8,495 bases of DNA, taken from assembly GCA_036397475.1 (NCBI GenBank), contig DASWIV010000139.1:1-8495 (forward strand), given 5' to 3'. Shown piece by piece: positions 1-6,028 of the stretch. The translations under genes were made by a program, and so were the position numbers. How positions within the stretch are numbered: position 1 is the first letter of the stretch; each line of letters begins with the position of its first letter. The notes beneath the pieces are model-generated. The model was not told the DNA's origin and searched no databases. It saw only the letters and a list, made by a program, of their open reading frames with translations. This DNA comes from DASWIV01 sp036397475 (lineage in GTDB: Bacteria > JAJVIF01 > JAPKYR01).

Positions 1-2
1 CC

Positions 3-854
3 GCCCTGGCGGAATTGGGATCAAAGGTCCTTATAATCGATCTCGATCCGCAGGGTAATGCTACCTTATCTCTTGGATTCAACCGTCGGGAGCTGTTTGT
101 GTCTGTCTACGAAGTGATAATGGGGCAGTCATCAGCGCGCAAGGCGATCTATCCCACTGTCCAGAAGAATTTATTCATCCTGCCAACCAATCAAAATTTA
201 CCGGGCGCTGAGATCCAGCTCGCGGGGAAGGACGATCGCAACCATATCCTGTCCAATGCGATAGATGAAATCAGAGCCGATTATAATTATATATTAATAG
301 ACTGTCCTCCTTCACTTGGTATATTGACCATCAATGCATTTACCGCTTGTGACGGACTTATCATCCCGATGCAGGCGGAATTTCTTGCGCTCGAAGGGTT
401 GTCGCAGCTATTGAAAACGGTAGGCCTTGTGAAGGAGCGAATCAATCCGTCGATCAAAATCGGCGGTGTGCTGATGACGATGTACGACGGACGCACGCGA
501 TTGACGAGGGAAGTCGAAGAGGAAGTAAGAAAATATTTTGCCGACGAGGCGACAGTGTTTGACACGGTGATACCGAGGACAGTACGTATCGCGGAATCGC
601 CGTCGCACGGACTTCCGATAACCATGTATGCCAGAAGTTCGAATGGGTCGGAGGCATTTTGTGAATTAGCCAAGGAGGTTATTCATGTCACGGAAACCCG
701 CTTTGGGAAAGGGGCTCGACGCTCTTATTCCGGAGACCAACGAGAAGCCGGTGGAGACGCCGGTTATACCGACGGAGGAATTGTCGGAGACAATGTGGGT
801 CAGGGAGATCAGCCTGGACCTGATCGACCCGAATCCACAGCAGCCACGTCGTGA
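3..854 (+). CDS. parA: ParA/Soj-type chromosome partitioning ATPase, 5' end missing
   Basis: ParA is a deviant-Walker ATPase that binds DNA nonspecifically and moves ParB-parS complexes during chromosome segregation. The reading frame enters from the left edge, so the Walker A lysine loop lies upstream and is not seen. Visible in order are the A' motif DLDPQGNAT, the Walker B segment ILIDCPPSLGILTINAF, the stretch ALEGLSQLLKTV, and the C-terminal signature IPRTVRIAESPSHGLPI followed by SEAFCELAKEV. All are characteristic of Soj. Soj proteins (about 250 residues) end just after this KEV segment, which here falls near base 686. The frame instead stays open for 55 more Gly/Asp/Ser-rich codons, ending at 854 inside parB. 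That tail has no family counterpart I know of and may be chance read-through of an out-of-frame region. The parB ribosome binding site lies inside parA, so the two are translationally coupled. Confidence 0.95.
   Translation, partial: ALAELGSKVLIIDLDPQGNATLSLGFNRRELFVSVYEVIMGQSSARKAIYPTVQKNLFILPTNQNLPGAEIQLAGKDDRNHILSNAIDEIRADYNYILIDCPPSLGILTINAFTACDGLIIPMQAEFLALEGLSQLLKTVGLVKERINPSIKIGGVLMTMYDGRTRLTREVEEEVRKYFADEATVFDTVIPRTVRIAESPSHGLPITMYARSSNGSEAFCELAKEVIHVTETRFGKGARRSYSGDQREAGGDAGYTDGGIVGDNVGQGDQPGPDRPESTAATS
672..678 (+). promoter_or_regulatory. Strong ribosome binding site of parB
   Basis: The sequence AAGGAGG ends 6 bases before the ATG at 685. It is a near-perfect Shine-Dalgarno sequence and fixes the parB start inside the parA frame. 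It is also the clearest such site in the window, showing that the organism uses canonical anti-Shine-Dalgarno pairing. Confidence 0.85.
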
Positions 855-1608
855 TTTCGACGAAGAAGAGCTGAATGAACTCGCGGACAGTATCCGTGAG
901 CATGGCGTGTTGCAACCAGTTTTATTGCAGCCGAATCGCCTGGGTACGCGGTACCAGCTCATTTCAGGCGAGAGGAGAGTTCGTGCCGCAGAGACAGCAG
1001 GCTTAACGAAAATTCCGTCACTGATCCACGACCCTAGGGATTCGGAAAGTTCGATGACCGTGGCACTGGTCGAAAATATCCAGCGGGAAAATCTTAATGA
1101 TATTGAGCTCGCAAGAGCGTACAGGCGATTGAAAGATGACTACGCACGTACGCAGGAAGAGATCGCACAGGCTGTCGGGAAATCGAGGTCGGCTGTCGCG
1201 AACACGTTCAGGCTGCTTGAATTATCGGAGCCGATGCAGCAGGCGATCAGCGAGGGCAAAATTACACCCGGCCACGCAAGGGCTCTGTTAATGGTGGACA
1301 CGGCAGACCGGGAGAAATTATTCGACAGGGTAATAAAGTCCGGACTCAGTGTGCGCCAGGCAGAGAAGATCGCGAAGGATGTCACGCTCGGCGGGAAGGT
1401 CGAGAAGATAGCCAGGAAATATCACGCGATGGAAAGCGAGTCGCAGGTAGCGGGAATTGTTAAGGATATGGAGCGAACTCTTGAAAGTTCGCTAGGGCGA
1501 AAAGTAAAAATAGAGCGAAAGTCTAACGGGTCGGGTAAAATAACGGTAGAGTTTTATTCTGATCGCGACCTGGAAAGCCTTGTCGAGGGAATCAGGGCGA
1601 AAAACTGA
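685..1608 (+). CDS. parB: ParB/Spo0J chromosome partitioning protein (CTPase, parS-binding)
   Basis: ParB loads at parS sites near the origin, spreads as a CTP-dependent sliding clamp and stimulates ParA. The 307-residue length is normal. The N-terminal ParA-activating motif LGKGLDALIP is at residues 7-16. The CTP-binding N-domain runs from about 40 to 137, with PNPQQPRRDF at 49-58, the GERRVR motif at 95-100 and the ENIQREN box at 130-136. A helix-turn-helix follows at about 156-180 (TQEEIAQAVGKSRSAVANT). The central domain contains GKITPGHARALL (191-202), and a C-terminal dimerisation region follows from about 255. The ATG at 685 has an excellent ribosome binding site and starts the family's usual N-terminus. 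No parS-like sequence (consensus TGTTTCACGTGAAACA) was found in this window, so its target sites lie elsewhere. Confidence 0.97.
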   Translation: MSRKPALGKGLDALIPETNEKPVETPVIPTEELSETMWVREISLDLIDPNPQQPRRDFDEEELNELADSIREHGVLQPVLLQPNRLGTRYQLISGERRVRAAETAGLTKIPSLIHDPRDSESSMTVALVENIQRENLNDIELARAYRRLKDDYARTQEEIAQAVGKSRSAVANTFRLLELSEPMQQAISEGKITPGHARALLMVDTADREKLFDRVIKSGLSVRQAEKIAKDVTLGGKVEKIARKYHAMESESQVAGIVKDMERTLESSLGRKVKIERKSNGSGKITVEFYSDRDLESLVEGIRAKN

Positions 1609-1647
1609 CGATAATAAAATAAGGAAATAATAAAGGGGTCATTAAAA

Positions 1648-2139
1648 GTGCCTTGGACTTTAATTGGAATACTTGTTTATCTCGCGGCCGGAGTGGGAGT
1701 GATGCTCTGGATCCGCCAGGACAATGAATTCAGGTACGCCGATACGGGAGACATGCTCGCGTATGTGTCAATCGTTCTCTGGCCGGTTACCGCGATACTA
1801 TGGGTGTTTACACGTCCTGAAGAGCAGCTGCAAAACCTGGATGCGAAGAAAACACATCAGGATTTCAGGAATTTCATGAAAGAACGAAAAGAGAAAGGCG
1901 ACCTGCTTGAGAATCTGAAGGCGACTACTGTGGAGAATCCCCTGGAACTTCAAAAGGTGGAAAGCGAATTCCGGGATTATCATATTGAAGAGTTAATGGA
2001 TAAGAAGGAATGGATGGAAGCGCTCAGGACGTCGAACGACATGCTCAGGTTCGCACGTGAGCAGCAGGAGTATGACCGGGTGATTGCCTATGAGGGATAC
2101 GTCAAAAGGATAAAGGAACTGAGAGCGCGGGACCAGTAA
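1648..2139 (+). CDS. Small membrane protein with two transmembrane helices and a charged helical tail, function unknown
   Basis: I do not recognise a named family. The 163-residue protein starts with GTG at 1648, supported by AAAGGGG at 1632-1638 (9-base spacing); no ATG lies nearby in frame. Two hydrophobic segments are visible, about residues 4-22 (LIGILVYLAAGVGVMLW) and 37-54 (LAYVSIVLWPVTAILWVF), joined by a short polar loop. A strongly charged, mostly helical tail of about 110 residues follows, rich in K, E and R, and is probably cytoplasmic and perhaps coiled-coil. There is no cleavable signal peptide. It lies 39 bases after parB on the same strand with no terminator visible between, so it is probably co-transcribed with parAB. 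A link to segregation or cell-envelope placement is only inferred from this position. Confidence 0.75.
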   Translation: MPWTLIGILVYLAAGVGVMLWIRQDNEFRYADTGDMLAYVSIVLWPVTAILWVFTRPEEQLQNLDAKKTHQDFRNFMKERKEKGDLLENLKATTVENPLELQKVESEFRDYHIEELMDKKEWMEALRTSNDMLRFAREQQEYDRVIAYEGYVKRIKELRARDQ

Positions 2140-2167
2140 AAATGTCATTAATCATTTTTAAACATTT
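2137..2167 (+). terminator. Possible weak AT-only terminator after the parAB operon
   Basis: An exact 8-base inverted repeat, TAAAAATG (2137-2144) and CATTTTTA (2153-2160), with an 8-base loop, begins at the stop codon of the small membrane protein and is followed by a T-rich run (CATTTTTT). The stem contains only one G-C pair, so it would be weak as an intrinsic terminator. It may equally be just AT-rich intergenic sequence. Confidence 0.3.
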
Positions 2168-2239
2168 TTTACCTGGTTTTACCGGAAAATATTGTTGGTT
2201 AGGAAGCAGGTTTTAAAAGAAAGATTTCATTATGTGTCG

Positions 2240-2329
2240 TGTGGTTTTCCACATTGTGTTGAAAACTCAGGCAGGTTAAATAAATATTTCAGCGATAATT
2301 ATACTCTGGCATTTTTTGGATGTGGAAAA
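2240..2329. promoter_or_regulatory. Cluster of DnaA-box-like sites in the AT-rich gap before the acyltransferase gene
   Basis: TTTTCCACA at 2245-2253 and its exact reverse complement TGTGGAAAA at 2321-2329 both match the DnaA-box consensus TTWTNCACA. With the adjacent base they form a 10-base inverted pair (TTTTCCACAT / ATGTGGAAAA). TGTTGAAAA at 2257-2265 differs from the reverse box by one base. The first box also forms a small hairpin, TGTGG-TTTT-CCACA. The surrounding 220 bases are AT-rich and lie downstream of parAB. They could be part of a replication origin, a DnaA-titrating site or a DnaA-controlled promoter; the sequence alone does not decide. Confidence 0.4.
2259..2305 (+). promoter_or_regulatory. 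Candidate sigma-70-type promoter(s) for the acyltransferase gene
   Basis: Two weak arrangements overlap. The first is TTGAAA (2259-2264), a 16-base spacer and TAAATA (2281-2286). The second is TTAAAT (2276-2281), an 18-base spacer and TATACT (2300-2305). TATACT matches TATAAT at five of six positions. Either would give a short leader to the ATG at 2361. Confidence 0.3.
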
Positions 2330-2360
2330 ATGCCTGAAAACATTTTCTCAACTGGAGCGG

Positions 2361-3335
2361 ATGGAGTCAGCGTCAGTACAACAGGCACCATCGAAAGTTC
2401 AGGGAGTCCCCCTCTGGATTAGAGCGCGTCGTGTCCTTGAGCGATACATAGTTAGTATCGTGTCATGGATAGTGAGGCGGATGTCGCGTGAGCGTACGAT
2501 GAAACTGGCCGTGACGTTCGGCAATATTTTCCATGCGAATTTTCGAAGATACAGGAAAGTCGCGGACGAATGCCTGCAACTTGCGTTCAAGGAAAAGTAC
2601 GATGATAAAGACCGTCAGCGAATAGTTAAGTCCAGCGGGATTTACCTGATGAAAACCATGCTGGATTTTATCCGGTTTGGGAATATGTCGAAGGAGGAAA
2701 TTCTCGCGCTTGCACCGGAGGTTAACGGAAAGGAGCACCTGGAAGCGGCGTTTGAGAAAAGCGATGGCGGGGTTATCGGATTGACGGGGCATATCGGAAG
2801 CTGGGAATACTGCGGAGTGTGGGTGGTGGCGTCGGGGTGGCATCTCGCGGCAGTGGGAAAGGAGCAGCGAGATCCGGGCGTGACCAAAATGATGATCGAC
2901 GCAAGAGAGCAAACCGGGATAAATCATATCTCACGAACGAAGCAGGGAAACAGGGAAATCATTAAAGCGCTTAAGCGGAAGAACTGGATGCTCGGACTGA
3001 TATCGGATCAGAATGGGGGGAAAGATGGAGTGTATGTCGATTTCTTTGGAATCAAGGCATCGTCGATTCGGGGACCCGCATTTCTTGCGCTCCGGTATGG
3101 GATTCCAGTGGTACCGATATTCGCGATCTGGGAAGGTGACAATTACCGAATGGAGATAATGCCGGAGGTTAATCTGACGAGGTCTGGCGATGAAGAAAAG
3201 GATATCGTTGAAAATACCCAGCGGTTTCAGAAGATACTGGAGAGGATGGTAGAGAAGTATCCGGAGCAGTGGTTATGGGCGCACAGGAGATGGAAAACCC
3301 GTCCGGAAGGGGAACCGATGATTCATAAGTGGTGA
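2361..3335 (+). CDS. lpxL: LpxL/HtrB-family lipid A acyltransferase (LPLAT superfamily)
   Basis: Enzymes of this family add a secondary acyl chain to Kdo-lipid A at the inner membrane. From the ATG at 2361 the protein has 324 residues, close to the usual 300-310. The catalytic HX4E motif is HIGSWE at residues 144-149. Further family features are SDQNGG at 215-220, the VDFFGIKASSIRGPAFLA stretch at 226-243, YGIPVVPIF at 246-254, and the C-terminal signature WLWAHRRWKTRP at 304-315. A hydrophobic N-terminal segment (about 26-38) could hold it at the membrane. The start is uncertain: GGAG lies only 3 bases before ATG 2361, and an in-frame TTG at 2316 would add 15 residues but would overlap a DnaA-box-like site. 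LpxL, LpxM and LpxP cannot be told apart from the sequence. It is on the same strand as kdsB-waaA-lpxK and separated from them by the opposite-strand cassette. Confidence 0.92.
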   Translation: MESASVQQAPSKVQGVPLWIRARRVLERYIVSIVSWIVRRMSRERTMKLAVTFGNIFHANFRRYRKVADECLQLAFKEKYDDKDRQRIVKSSGIYLMKTMLDFIRFGNMSKEEILALAPEVNGKEHLEAAFEKSDGGVIGLTGHIGSWEYCGVWVVASGWHLAAVGKEQRDPGVTKMMIDAREQTGINHISRTKQGNREIIKALKRKNWMLGLISDQNGGKDGVYVDFFGIKASSIRGPAFLALRYGIPVVPIFAIWEGDNYRMEIMPEVNLTRSGDEEKDIVENTQRFQKILERMVEKYPEQWLWAHRRWKTRPEGEPMIHKW

Positions 3336-3342
3336 TTGACTG

Positions 3343-3753
3343 TTACCTTATAATTGGTGCTCTTTCAAATTTGCAATGTTTAATGAACTTATATCTAATA
3401 GTTTTATTTTTCCTTGTTCCTTTGTCACCTATTAAATCCCCATGCCCGAAATATTCTTGAATAGGTGTATGCATAATTCCTTGATTATTTTCCCTTGCAA
3501 ATTTTGCAGTAAATGAAGCCATCCCATAATCTTTATAATCTCCTGACAATATTTGATCGATTGTCAAACCAGTTCGGTCTTTTATAATGACAGATAAAGA
3601 CAAAGTCCCTTTGTCATTTTGAAATACTGATGATGAAAGCCGATGTTTGCCATCACTACTATCTTGGACAAACAAATCAGGATGGACCCTTCTCAGGAGT
3701 ATTGCTTCATCCCGTATACTGTTATCGATCGGAGATATCAGCGCGTCAGACAT
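3343..3753 (-). CDS. Unnamed small protein, third gene of the TIGR04255 cassette
   Basis: The protein has 136 residues from the ATG at 3753. An in-frame TTG at 3768 would overlap the preceding stop codon by 4 bases (TTGA) and add 5 residues. Neither start has a clear ribosome binding site, so translation is probably coupled to the gene before. It has no membrane segment or signal peptide. The sequence near residues 19-27, LLRRVHPDL, followed by a S-S-x-F segment (SSSVF) and a late histidine-containing stretch (YFGHGDLIG), reminds me of a widespread but unnamed family of small bacterial proteins that begin with LLRR-x-HP and keep such a serine/phenylalanine motif. That is recall, not a search result. 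Its stop codon is 7 bases from the acyltransferase stop on the other strand. Base composition is AT-rich, unlike the neighbours outside the cassette. Function unknown. Confidence 0.75.
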   Translation of the reverse strand: MSDALISPIDNSIRDEAILLRRVHPDLFVQDSSDGKHRLSSSVFQNDKGTLSLSVIIKDRTGLTIDQILSGDYKDYGMASFTAKFARENNQGIMHTPIQEYFGHGDLIGDKGTRKNKTIRYKFIKHCKFERAPIIR

Positions 3754-3764
3754 AAAAGATTTAT

Positions 3765-4241
3765 TCAATTCATTTTATTGACGTACATGTAAATATATTC
3801 GAAACTACTACTTATGCTTTGACTCCAGGTTCTTGGTTTAGATGAGTCTTCATCAAGGTAAAAAATATCGATTTGAAAGGGATTTATAAATTCTATTTCT
3901 AAGTGTTTATTCTCATTGTGCCATTCAAATTGGACCATACCGTTATTCAATGGCACTGGAGTGGGTACAGGCAGTGACAGAAAGATCATGTGTTTTAAAA
4001 TACGTTTGGCATTGTCCAGGCACTCATCGTTTATTTTTTCGCCATTGGATAAATCCCAGTTTCTTTTAAAAGATGTAAATTTAGCCAATTTATTGTAGGC
4101 AATATTACATTGCTGGCGATAATTTTGATCCATTTCGACCGAATGCTCTTTTGAATATGTATAAGTTGCTACTGTGGTAGATGAATCTACTGCAGTAATG
4201 TCTTGATCAGAAATAAGAATTTCAGAATATGTTTTAGTCAT
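3765..4241 (-). CDS. Unnamed small protein with NWD motif, second gene of the TIGR04255 cassette
   Basis: The protein has 158 residues from an ATG at 4241 with a good ribosome binding site (GGGAG at 4253-4249, 7-base spacing). The start overlaps the end of the TIGR04255 gene by 8 bases and the end touches the start region of the third gene, so the three form one coupled operon. It appears soluble. The middle reads KRNWDLSNGEKI (about residues 59-70), then a helix, then PVPTPVPLNNGMVQFEWH (about 91-108) and LEIEF. I associate this order (NWD motif, proline-rich strand, glycine turn, x-x-x-EW-H, LEIE) with a broad unnamed protein family in which NWDGYGA is the usual form. Here the GYGA part is replaced. 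No enzymatic motif is evident. Base composition is AT-rich like its two partners. Confidence 0.78.
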   Translation of the reverse strand: MTKTYSEILISDQDITAVDSSTTVATYTYSKEHSVEMDQNYRQQCNIAYNKLAKFTSFKRNWDLSNGEKINDECLDNAKRILKHMIFLSLPVPTPVPLNNGMVQFEWHNENKHLEIEFINPFQIDIFYLDEDSSKPRTWSQSISSSFEYIYMYVNKMN

Positions 4242-5094
4242 TAATCTTCTCCCAAAACTCGTGCATCATTTTAGTTGTTAAAGCATCAAAAGCGTTTACT
4301 ATCCATACGTGACCAATGTTGAAGAATCCAGTAATACCATCAATATTCTCATTTAAGGGTCCACCTCTGCATGTAAGATTCATCTCATATATATTCGTTT
4401 CATCCTTTTTCATTTTTGGTTCAATGGTCACATGCAACCGACCTAAAGGAGAGCCATCCTTATCTAGAATCCTATATCGAAACTTTATTTCAGAATTTTC
4501 TGGAACCGGAAGGATAGGTCTATTAATTTTGGGAATAAAGTAAGAAAATATTTTGTTGAAATTGCTATGTGTGTCTTGACCATCAGGCATATGGATATGA
4601 TTGACATAAGTTATCTCACATTGATTTACAATGAAGTTCTCAGTGAGGTGTTCTTGTTTTAAAAAGGAATTAAATACATCATATTCAGCCTGAAAATCTT
4701 GAAAGAAGTTCGGATAACTAATGTAAGTCTCATTGCCGGTAACTTTCCGCCAATTTATGATAAATCTGTCATTTTGTACTTGAATTAATCTTGTTTTATC
4801 CTCCTGAATAAACCAACACCGTCGCAATGGGGGAATATCAGAAATAGTGAATTCCGATTCTTGCCGAAATTTAATCATTTCCTTTCTATCGAAAATCTCA
4901 AATGCAGGCTTAATGGGAGGCTTTTCTTCGAAGGTTGGAAATCGGTCTCTATACTTATGCCATAATAGCCCGAGATGTGACGAATCAAGCAAAGGATCAA
5001 ACTGCACTGATAATACAGTTTCTATGACCGGTGGATTTTCGTACCTCGGTAGATCTTCAAACTCGTTCCATTGAGAAATCGCTTCAGCAGACAT
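4234..5094 (-). CDS. TIGR04255 family protein, first gene of an AT-rich three-gene cassette
   Basis: I recognise this as the sporadically distributed TIGR04255 family, whose function is unknown. From the ATG at 5094 it has 286 residues, typical or slightly long for the family (about 250-270). Diagnostic stretches are LPRYENPPVIETVLSVQF at residues 15-32, RCWFIQ then LIQVQNDRFIINWRK at about 92-117, QCEITYVNHI at 158-167, and the C-terminal helix region GHVWIVNAFDALTTKMMHEF at 261-280. It has no signal peptide or membrane helix, so it is probably cytoplasmic. An in-frame TTG at 5118, with AAGGA 3 bases before it, would add 8 residues and is a real alternative start. It leads an operon of three overlapping genes on the strand opposite to all flanking genes. 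Family distribution and context suggest an accessory module, perhaps defence or toxin-antitoxin, but the sequence does not show that. Confidence 0.85.
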   Translation of the reverse strand: MSAEAISQWNEFEDLPRYENPPVIETVLSVQFDPLLDSSHLGLLWHKYRDRFPTFEEKPPIKPAFEIFDRKEMIKFRQESEFTISDIPPLRRCWFIQEDKTRLIQVQNDRFIINWRKVTGNETYISYPNFFQDFQAEYDVFNSFLKQEHLTENFIVNQCEITYVNHIHMPDGQDTHSNFNKIFSYFIPKINRPILPVPENSEIKFRYRILDKDGSPLGRLHVTIEPKMKKDETNIYEMNLTCRGGPLNENIDGITGFFNIGHVWIVNAFDALTTKMMHEFWEKIND

Positions 5095-5145
5095 GTCCGT
5101 ATAATTAGATTTTCCCAACCGTCCTTGGGTTCAGAATAATGGAGC

Positions 5146-5179
5146 TATATCGATATAATATCGACTGAAATACACTCAA
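5146..5179 (-). promoter_or_regulatory. Candidate promoter and palindromic operator of the TIGR04255 cassette
   Basis: Reading the minus strand, TTGAGT (5179-5174) is followed after 16 bases by TATATC (5157-5152), each matching four of six consensus positions. The -10 lies inside a perfect 12-base palindrome, TATATCGATATA (5146-5157), and ATATCGA is repeated on the plus strand at 5158-5164. A dyad overlapping the -10 region is a common design for autoregulated small operons. The AT-rich composition raises the chance of coincidence. Confidence 0.35.
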
Positions 5180-5236
5180 TCTTCACCACTCTTGCACGTA
5201 TCTTACCATGTTTTCCCATCTAAAAATAGTCTGCCA

Positions 5237-5262
5237 GACCAATCTCATGTCAGCGAGTGGTC
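5237..5262. promoter_or_regulatory. GACCA...TGGTC dyad over the kdsB promoter
   Basis: GACCA (5237-5241) and TGGTC (5258-5262) are inverted around the kdsB -35 region. The left 14 bases, GACCAATCTCATGT, match 12 of 14 bases of the second repeat before lpxK (7406-7419), where TGGTC also follows but 6 bases closer. It is possibly the same operator class. A similar 11/14 match occurs by chance inside the acyltransferase gene at 2882, so the evidence is moderate. Confidence 0.35.
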
Positions 5263-5276
5263 ATTTTCTGTATAAT
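5247..5276 (+). promoter_or_regulatory. kdsB promoter with perfect TATAAT, probably giving a leaderless transcript
   Basis: ATGTCA (5247-5252, four of six -35 positions) is followed after 18 bases by TATAAT (5271-5276). The kdsB ATG is at 5285, only 8 bases after the -10, so transcription starting at the usual distance would begin at or within about 2 bases of the start codon. No Shine-Dalgarno sequence precedes the ATG, in keeping with a leaderless mRNA. Confidence 0.6.
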
Positions 5277-5284
5277 TCATCCCC

Positions 5285-6028
5285 ATGACATCTGTCTCGG
5301 TTATTATTCCCGCACGCTACGCCGCCAGGCGTTTTCCGGGGAAAATTCTGTATCCCATCCACGGTAAGCCGCTCGTACTGTGGGTAATCGAGGGCGCGTC
5401 AAAGGCTGAGTCGGTGAGCGATGTTATTGTCGCGACCGACGACACCAGGATATTCGATGTTGTATCGGATGCCGGGCACGATGTACGCATGACGCGTGAA
5501 GATCATCAATCCGGAACCGACAGGGTCTGGGAGGTCGCCGAAAATCTCGACACCGAATGGGTACTTAACCTGCAGGGCGACGAACCGTTGATAACTCCCG
5601 ACGTGATCGATTCCTTTGTTCAGGAATCGATAACCGGCGAAACCGAAATGGCGACACTTGTAAGGAAACTGGATTCGTCGGAAGCGGATGATCCCAATCG
5701 CGTGAAGGTTGTCACGTCGAATAATATGGACGCGCTTTATTTTTCCAGATCGAGAATTCCGTACCCGCGGAACGTCAAAACAGACCAGGGCGACACCGCG
5801 GAATACTGGCTTCATATCGGCGTTTATTTATATCGACGGGATGTTCTTGAGAAATTTGTCGGGCTGAAAATGGGAGAGCTTGAAAAAGTAGAGGGTCTCG
5901 AGCAGCTACGGGCGCTTGAGAACGGGATAAAAATCAAGTGCGTGGCGACGTCGCACGAATTCCTCGGTGTTGACTCGCCGGACGATGTCGCGAGGGTGGA
6001 GAAGGCGCTTGAGAGCCGGGAATTATAA
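5285..6028 (+). CDS. kdsB: 3-deoxy-manno-octulosonate cytidylyltransferase (CMP-Kdo synthetase)
   Basis: KdsB couples Kdo to CTP, giving CMP-Kdo and pyrophosphate, the activated sugar used by WaaA. The 247 residues match the family length (about 248). The nucleotide-binding N-terminus VIIPARYAARRFPGK is at residues 6-20, followed by GKPLVLWV (27-34), VIVATDD (47-53), HQSGTDRV (74-81), and NLQGDEP (95-101) with the metal-binding Asp 99. SRSRIPYPR (154-162), HIGVYLYRR (177-185), KVEGLEQLR (201-209) and VDSPDD (229-234), carrying the second metal-binding Asp, complete the fold. The motif starts six residues from the ATG at 5285, so no later start is possible. There is no Shine-Dalgarno sequence, and TATAAT lies just upstream. 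The stop codon overlaps the waaA start by one base (TAATG). Confidence 0.98.
   Translation: MTSVSVIIPARYAARRFPGKILYPIHGKPLVLWVIEGASKAESVSDVIVATDDTRIFDVVSDAGHDVRMTREDHQSGTDRVWEVAENLDTEWVLNLQGDEPLITPDVIDSFVQESITGETEMATLVRKLDSSEADDPNRVKVVTSNNMDALYFSRSRIPYPRNVKTDQGDTAEYWLHIGVYLYRRDVLEKFVGLKMGELEKVEGLEQLRALENGIKIKCVATSHEFLGVDSPDDVARVEKALESREL

Noticed and set aside
2051..2063. CACGTGA core resembling the centre of a parS site
   Set aside because: Only the central 7 bases agree; the flanks match the TGTTTCACGTGAAACA consensus at about 1 of 9 positions, and the site lies inside a coding region.
2192..2422. Open frame of 76 codons starting at TTG before and into the acyltransferase gene
   Set aside because: It has no ribosome binding site, overlaps the clear LpxL-family gene in another frame, and its sequence shows no domain-like pattern.
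3349..5277. TATAATT near both ends of the cassette (3349-3355 and 5271-5277) as a possible target-site duplication
   Set aside because: The left copy is inside the last cassette gene and the right copy is the kdsB -10 box; seven AT-rich bases are easily shared by chance, and no transposase, integrase or terminal inverted repeats are present.
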